Translations under genes and position numbers: made by a program
Shown: in pieces, positions 61,143 to 64,000 of the stretch
How positions within the stretch are numbered: the stretch's first letter is position 1
Layout of the letters: each line of letters starts with the position of its first letter
Notes under the pieces: generated by a model
Told to the model about the DNA's origin: nothing
Seen by the model: only the letters and a program-made list of their open reading frames with translations
The model's database searches: none
Assembly (NCBI RefSeq): GCF_021028955.1
Contig: NZ_JAIWPE010000037.1
Location: forward strand, 1 to 64,000
Origin: Salipaludibacillus sp. CUR1
GTDB lineage: Bacteria; Bacillota; Bacilli; Bacillales; Salisediminibacteriaceae
Length of the DNA stretch: 64,000 bases
Direction: 5' to 3'

Positions 61143-62255
61143 ATGCCGGAGTTAAAAACAGAAACAATGACGCTGAATATGGGGCCGCAGCATCCGAGTA
61201 CACACGGGGTTTTCAGGTTGCAGCTTAAAGTAGACGGGGAGACGATCAAGGAAGCGATACCTGTGATGGGGTACCTTCACCGTGGATCGGAAAAATTAGC
61301 TGAGAGATTTCTATACTCGCAGTTTATTCCATACACTGACCGTTTGGATTATTTAAATGCTATGACGAATAACTATGTTTATTGTGCAGCCATTGAAGAA
61401 CTGCTCGAGTGGGAAGTACCGGAAAGGGCTGAATACTTGCGCGTAATTACAATGGAGCTTAACCGGATCGCCAGCCACCTTGTCTGGTGGGGAACCTATC
61501 TGCTGGACATCGGGGCAATGAGTCCATTCCTTTACGCTTTCCGTGACCGCGAAACGATCCTTGACCGGCTAAACGAAATCAGCGGCGCGAGGATGACGTT
61601 TAACTATCACCGTATCGGCGGCGTAAAATGGGACGCGCCTGACGGCTGGATCGAAAAAGTACAGGAAACAGTTAAAGAACTGTATGAGAATATACAGGAA
61701 TTTGACACACTCGTTACCGGAAACGAAGTATTCCGTGCGCGAACCATCGGAGTCGGAAAGTTGTCAAAAGATCAAGTCATCAACTGGGGATTATCAGGGC
61801 CGATTGCACGCGGCAGCGGCATCCCGATAGATCTCAGGAAAACAGAGCCGTATTCTATATATGACCGGTTTGATTTCGATATACCAACCCAGGAAGACGG
61901 CGATGTATTCGCCAGATATAAGGTACGTATTGAGGAAATGTTCCAGTCTTTGCGAATTATTGAGCAAGCTTGTGCACAGATTCCTGAAGGAGACATCATC
62001 ACCAAGAAGGGGAAAAGGCTGATGATGATCAAACCGCCGGCAGGAGAAGTGTATAAGCGCGCTGAAGCTTCTAAGGGTGAAATCGGGGTTTACGCCATCA
62101 GTAACGGAAAAAATAAGCCGTACCGGATCAAACTGCGCCGGCCTTCTTTCGTTAATGTTTCTATTCTCCAGCACATGCTGGTGGGCGAATCGATTCAAAA
62201 CCTCGTAGCCATTTTCGGAAGTCTCGATGTTGTACTCGGGGAGGTCGATGCATAG
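61143..62255 (+). CDS. nuoD: NADH-quinone oxidoreductase subunit D
   Basis: A 370-residue 49-kDa-type subunit related to NiFe-hydrogenase large subunits; with NuoB it forms the quinone site. NMGPQHPSTHGVFRLQLKVDG in outline at the start, YTDRLDYLNAMTNNYVYCAAIE in outline, and the C-terminal VFGSLDVVLGEVD-like AIFGSLDVVLGEVDA identify it. Its TAG stop shares a base with the nuoH GTG start, so translation is coupled. nuoH follows directly. Confidence 0.95.
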   Translation: MPELKTETMTLNMGPQHPSTHGVFRLQLKVDGETIKEAIPVMGYLHRGSEKLAERFLYSQFIPYTDRLDYLNAMTNNYVYCAAIEELLEWEVPERAEYLRVITMELNRIASHLVWWGTYLLDIGAMSPFLYAFRDRETILDRLNEISGARMTFNYHRIGGVKWDAPDGWIEKVQETVKELYENIQEFDTLVTGNEVFRARTIGVGKLSKDQVINWGLSGPIARGSGIPIDLRKTEPYSIYDRFDFDIPTQEDGDVFARYKVRIEEMFQSLRIIEQACAQIPEGDIITKKGKRLMMIKPPAGEVYKRAEASKGEIGVYAISNGKNKPYRIKLRRPSFVNVSILQHMLVGESIQNLVAIFGSLDVVLGEVDA

Positions 62256-63214
62256 TGGACTACTTACTCATGTTTTTGTACGCTGTCGCTGTTTTGATGG
62301 TTTTACTCGGTGGGGTAACATTTGCCATCCTTGCCGAACGTAAAGTCATTGGAGCAATGCAGCTGAGGCCAGGTCCAAACCGCCACGGCCCCTGGGGAGT
62401 TTTCCAGACAATAGCTGATGTACTGAAGCTTTTACTGAAAGAAGACGTGATTCCTGCAAATGCAGATAAGAAAATATTCGTTCTTGCGCCTGTTCTTGCC
62501 TTTGCACCTGCCTTTTCCGTTATGGCAGTGCTCGTATACAGCAGCACGGTAGGCGGAGCCGATATTAACATCGGTGTCATTTATTTCTTAGGCGTATCAT
62601 CGATCACAATGCTGGGAGTGTTAATGGGCGGCTGGAGTTCCAACAATAAATACGCCCTGTTCGGTTCTATACGAGGGGTTGCCCAGATGGTCAGTTATGA
62701 ACTGCCGCTCATTCTTTCAATTATCGGGGTAATTATTATGGTTGGTTCACTCAACCTTACCGATATTGTCAACTATCAGGCAAACATGGGCATGTGGTTT
62801 ATCGTTCCGCAGTTCCTTGGTTTCGCGGTTTATATGATTTCATCAATTGCCGAATTAAACCGGTCACCTTTCGACTTGCCTGAAGCTGAATCGGAACTTG
62901 TAGCAGGGTTCTTTACAGAGTACTCTGGCTTCCGTTTCGCCATGTTTATGTTAGCGGAGTATACGTATGCTATAGCCATTGCCGGTCTTGCCACAACCTT
63001 GTTCCTCGGTGGCTGGCTAGGACCTGCATTTTTGCCGGAAATCGTATGGTTTATGCTGAAAGTTGTCGCGGTTATGTTCATCTGGTTCTGGCTGACAGCT
63101 ACTTTACCGCGGGCACGCGTGGACCAGCTCATGAATTTCGGTTGGAAAGTGCTCATCCCGGTAGCGTTGCTCAACATTGTGCTTACGTCGATATATAAAG
63201 TGTGGATGGGGTGA
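62255..63214 (+). CDS. nuoH: NADH-quinone oxidoreductase subunit H
   Basis: A 319-residue membrane subunit with about eight helices that links the quinone cavity to the proton pumps. LAERKVIGAMQLRPGPNRHGP and SSIAELNRSPFDLPEAESELVAGF in outline are diagnostic. Start GTG at 62255 overlaps the nuoD stop. It directly follows nuoD; nuoE, F and G, which often lie between D and H, are absent here. Confidence 0.95.
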   Translation: MDYLLMFLYAVAVLMVLLGGVTFAILAERKVIGAMQLRPGPNRHGPWGVFQTIADVLKLLLKEDVIPANADKKIFVLAPVLAFAPAFSVMAVLVYSSTVGGADINIGVIYFLGVSSITMLGVLMGGWSSNNKYALFGSIRGVAQMVSYELPLILSIIGVIIMVGSLNLTDIVNYQANMGMWFIVPQFLGFAVYMISSIAELNRSPFDLPEAESELVAGFFTEYSGFRFAMFMLAEYTYAIAIAGLATTLFLGGWLGPAFLPEIVWFMLKVVAVMFIWFWLTATLPRARVDQLMNFGWKVLIPVALLNIVLTSIYKVWMG

Positions 63215-63218
63215 TTAA

Positions 63219-64000
63219 ATGTTTCGTTTACTAAAGGGGTTCGGCGTAACCTTAAACTATTTCAGAAAAAAGAATATTACCATCCAATATCCAGAAGAAA
63301 AAGTGGTTATGCCTGAACGATTCCGCGGAATCCACCGTTTTTTCCCGGAAAAATGTATTGTATGTAATTTATGTGTGCAAGCGTGTCCGACAGACGTCAT
63401 TACACTTTCAGGCAAGAAGAGCGAGGAAAATCCTAAGAAAAAAGTGATCGACACCTACAACATTGATTTTCAGGGATGTATCCTTTGTGATTTCTGTACT
63501 GAAGTGTGCCCGACAGAAGCCATTGTCATGACTGCACGTTACGATAACTTAAGTGAATTTAACCGGGCCGCTCACTTTAAAGATATTGAATGGCTTACAA
63601 ACAACAAACACTACGGAAATTACACTGAAACAAAACCAAAAGAAGATAAGCCGAAGAAAAAAGCGGCAGAAAAGCCGGCTGCTGAAAAGAAAGAAAAAGC
63701 GGCAGTAGGGGCGGGAGCGAAAGCTGAAGGCAAAGACGCAGCAAAACCGTCAGCCAAGTCCGGTGCTGAAAAAACATCCCAGGCTGCTTCAAAGCCTGAG
63801 TCGGGCGGAAAAGCTGAAGCAAAACCGGCTGAAAAAACAGAAAAAGGAACGAAGGCTGAAAAGCCGCAGGCCGATTCCAAACCAGCAGCTGACCGAAAAG
63901 CAGAGGCCAAACCTGACGAACAGAAAGGGTCTGCCCGCAAAGAATCAGCAGCCGATTCCAAACCGAATCCGCTTCCGGATCCTGAAGCAATGCCTAAACC
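63219..64000 (+). CDS. nuoI: NADH-quinone oxidoreductase subunit I with a long low-complexity tail (partial)
   Basis: Open from the ATG at 63219 past the window end (at least 260 codons). Residues 1-135 form a normal NuoI with two 4Fe-4S motifs: Cys46-49-52-56 (CIVCNLCVQACP) and Cys87-90-93-97 (CILCDFCTEVCP). From about residue 138 to the window edge the protein is a low-complexity tail dominated by Lys, Ala, Glu, Pro and Ser (KPKKKAAEKPAAEKKEKAA style). Typical NuoI ends near 140-180. The tail is probably disordered; whether it leads to another domain cannot be seen. Confidence 0.92.
   Translation, partial: MFRLLKGFGVTLNYFRKKNITIQYPEEKVVMPERFRGIHRFFPEKCIVCNLCVQACPTDVITLSGKKSEENPKKKVIDTYNIDFQGCILCDFCTEVCPTEAIVMTARYDNLSEFNRAAHFKDIEWLTNNKHYGNYTETKPKEDKPKKKAAEKPAAEKKEKAAVGAGAKAEGKDAAKPSAKSGAEKTSQAASKPESGGKAEAKPAEKTEKGTKAEKPQADSKPAADRKAEAKPDEQKGSARKESAADSKPNPLPDPEAMPK

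Noticed and set aside
63595-63990. Minus-strand ORFs opposite the nuoI tail
   Set aside because: They are shadows of the Lys/Ala/Glu-rich codons of nuoI.

Overview
The window is a contiguous stretch of chromosome from an endospore-forming Bacillaceae, most likely a (halo)alkaliphile. The core gene order matches the region around 320-325 degrees of the Bacillus subtilis map: ywiB-argS, fadF, rpoE, pyrG, ywjG, spo0F, fba, tal, murA2, glpX, rho, rpmE, tdk, prfA, prmC, spoIIR, tsaC(ywlC), mntP, ywlE, rpiB, ywlG, glyA, upp, atp operon. Spo0F, SpoIIR and matching sigma-H-like and sigma-F-like promoters indicate sporulation. The ATP synthase shows alkaliphile features: an atpZ gene, PxxExxP and a partial AxAxAxA motif in subunit c, and a lysine after the essential arginine of subunit a. 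The genus cannot be fixed from sequence reading alone.

Layout. 1-8150: ywiB-argS, a XapX membrane peptide, an alpha/beta hydrolase, then leftward genes for a P1B-4 metal ATPase, a cardiolipin synthase-like enzyme and a peroxiredoxin/winged-helix pair. 8469-20450: a fatty-acid and branched-chain acyl-CoA module (fadF, thiolase, 3-hydroxyacyl-CoA dehydrogenase, two acyl-CoA dehydrogenases, MeaB-type GTPase, TetR regulator, fused isobutyryl-CoA mutase icmF) that starts at an almost textbook Bacillus FadR operator. 20800-32970: rpoE, pyrG, spo0F, glycolysis/pentose phosphate genes, murA, rho, a zinc-free L31 and tdk. 33000-34650: two tandem repeat arrays around a sporulation-type lipoprotein gene. 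34700-46340: CoA-disulfide reductase, release factor pair, spoIIR, a DnaA-box cluster around the start of tsaC, mntP, ywlE, rpiB, ywlG, glyA, upp. 46330-49140: a short-repeat segment and a Vpr-like subtilisin. 49430-57330: atpZIBEFHAGDC. 57390-58540: a third tandem array abutting a REP-associated tyrosine transposase (RAYT) gene. 59760-64000: nuoABCDHI, cut by the window edge.

The most unusual content is a dispersed family of hairpin repeats (REP-like). There is one solitary copy (3697-3733) and three tandem arrays, each with its own exact period: 91 bp (33061-33540), 114 bp (34152-34555) and 103 bp (57392-57958). The last array ends 15 bp from the 3' end of a HUH/Y1 transposase gene of the RAYT family, the enzyme class known to be linked to REP elements. 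In the 91-bp array every unit also carries a Shine-Dalgarno sequence, a start codon and a 28-codon reading frame whose stop lies between the next unit's Shine-Dalgarno and start. Translation of this chain is unproven.

Other points worth a second look are a lysine/alanine/glutamate/proline-rich tail on NuoI, a Nuo operon without E, F and G between D and H, a roughly 70-residue insertion in YwlE, a hairpin covering the mntP ribosome-binding site, a GC-rich 249-bp insert between atpD and atpC, and 20-21-bp spaced ATCAGCGAA repeats lying between 25-bp direct repeats.
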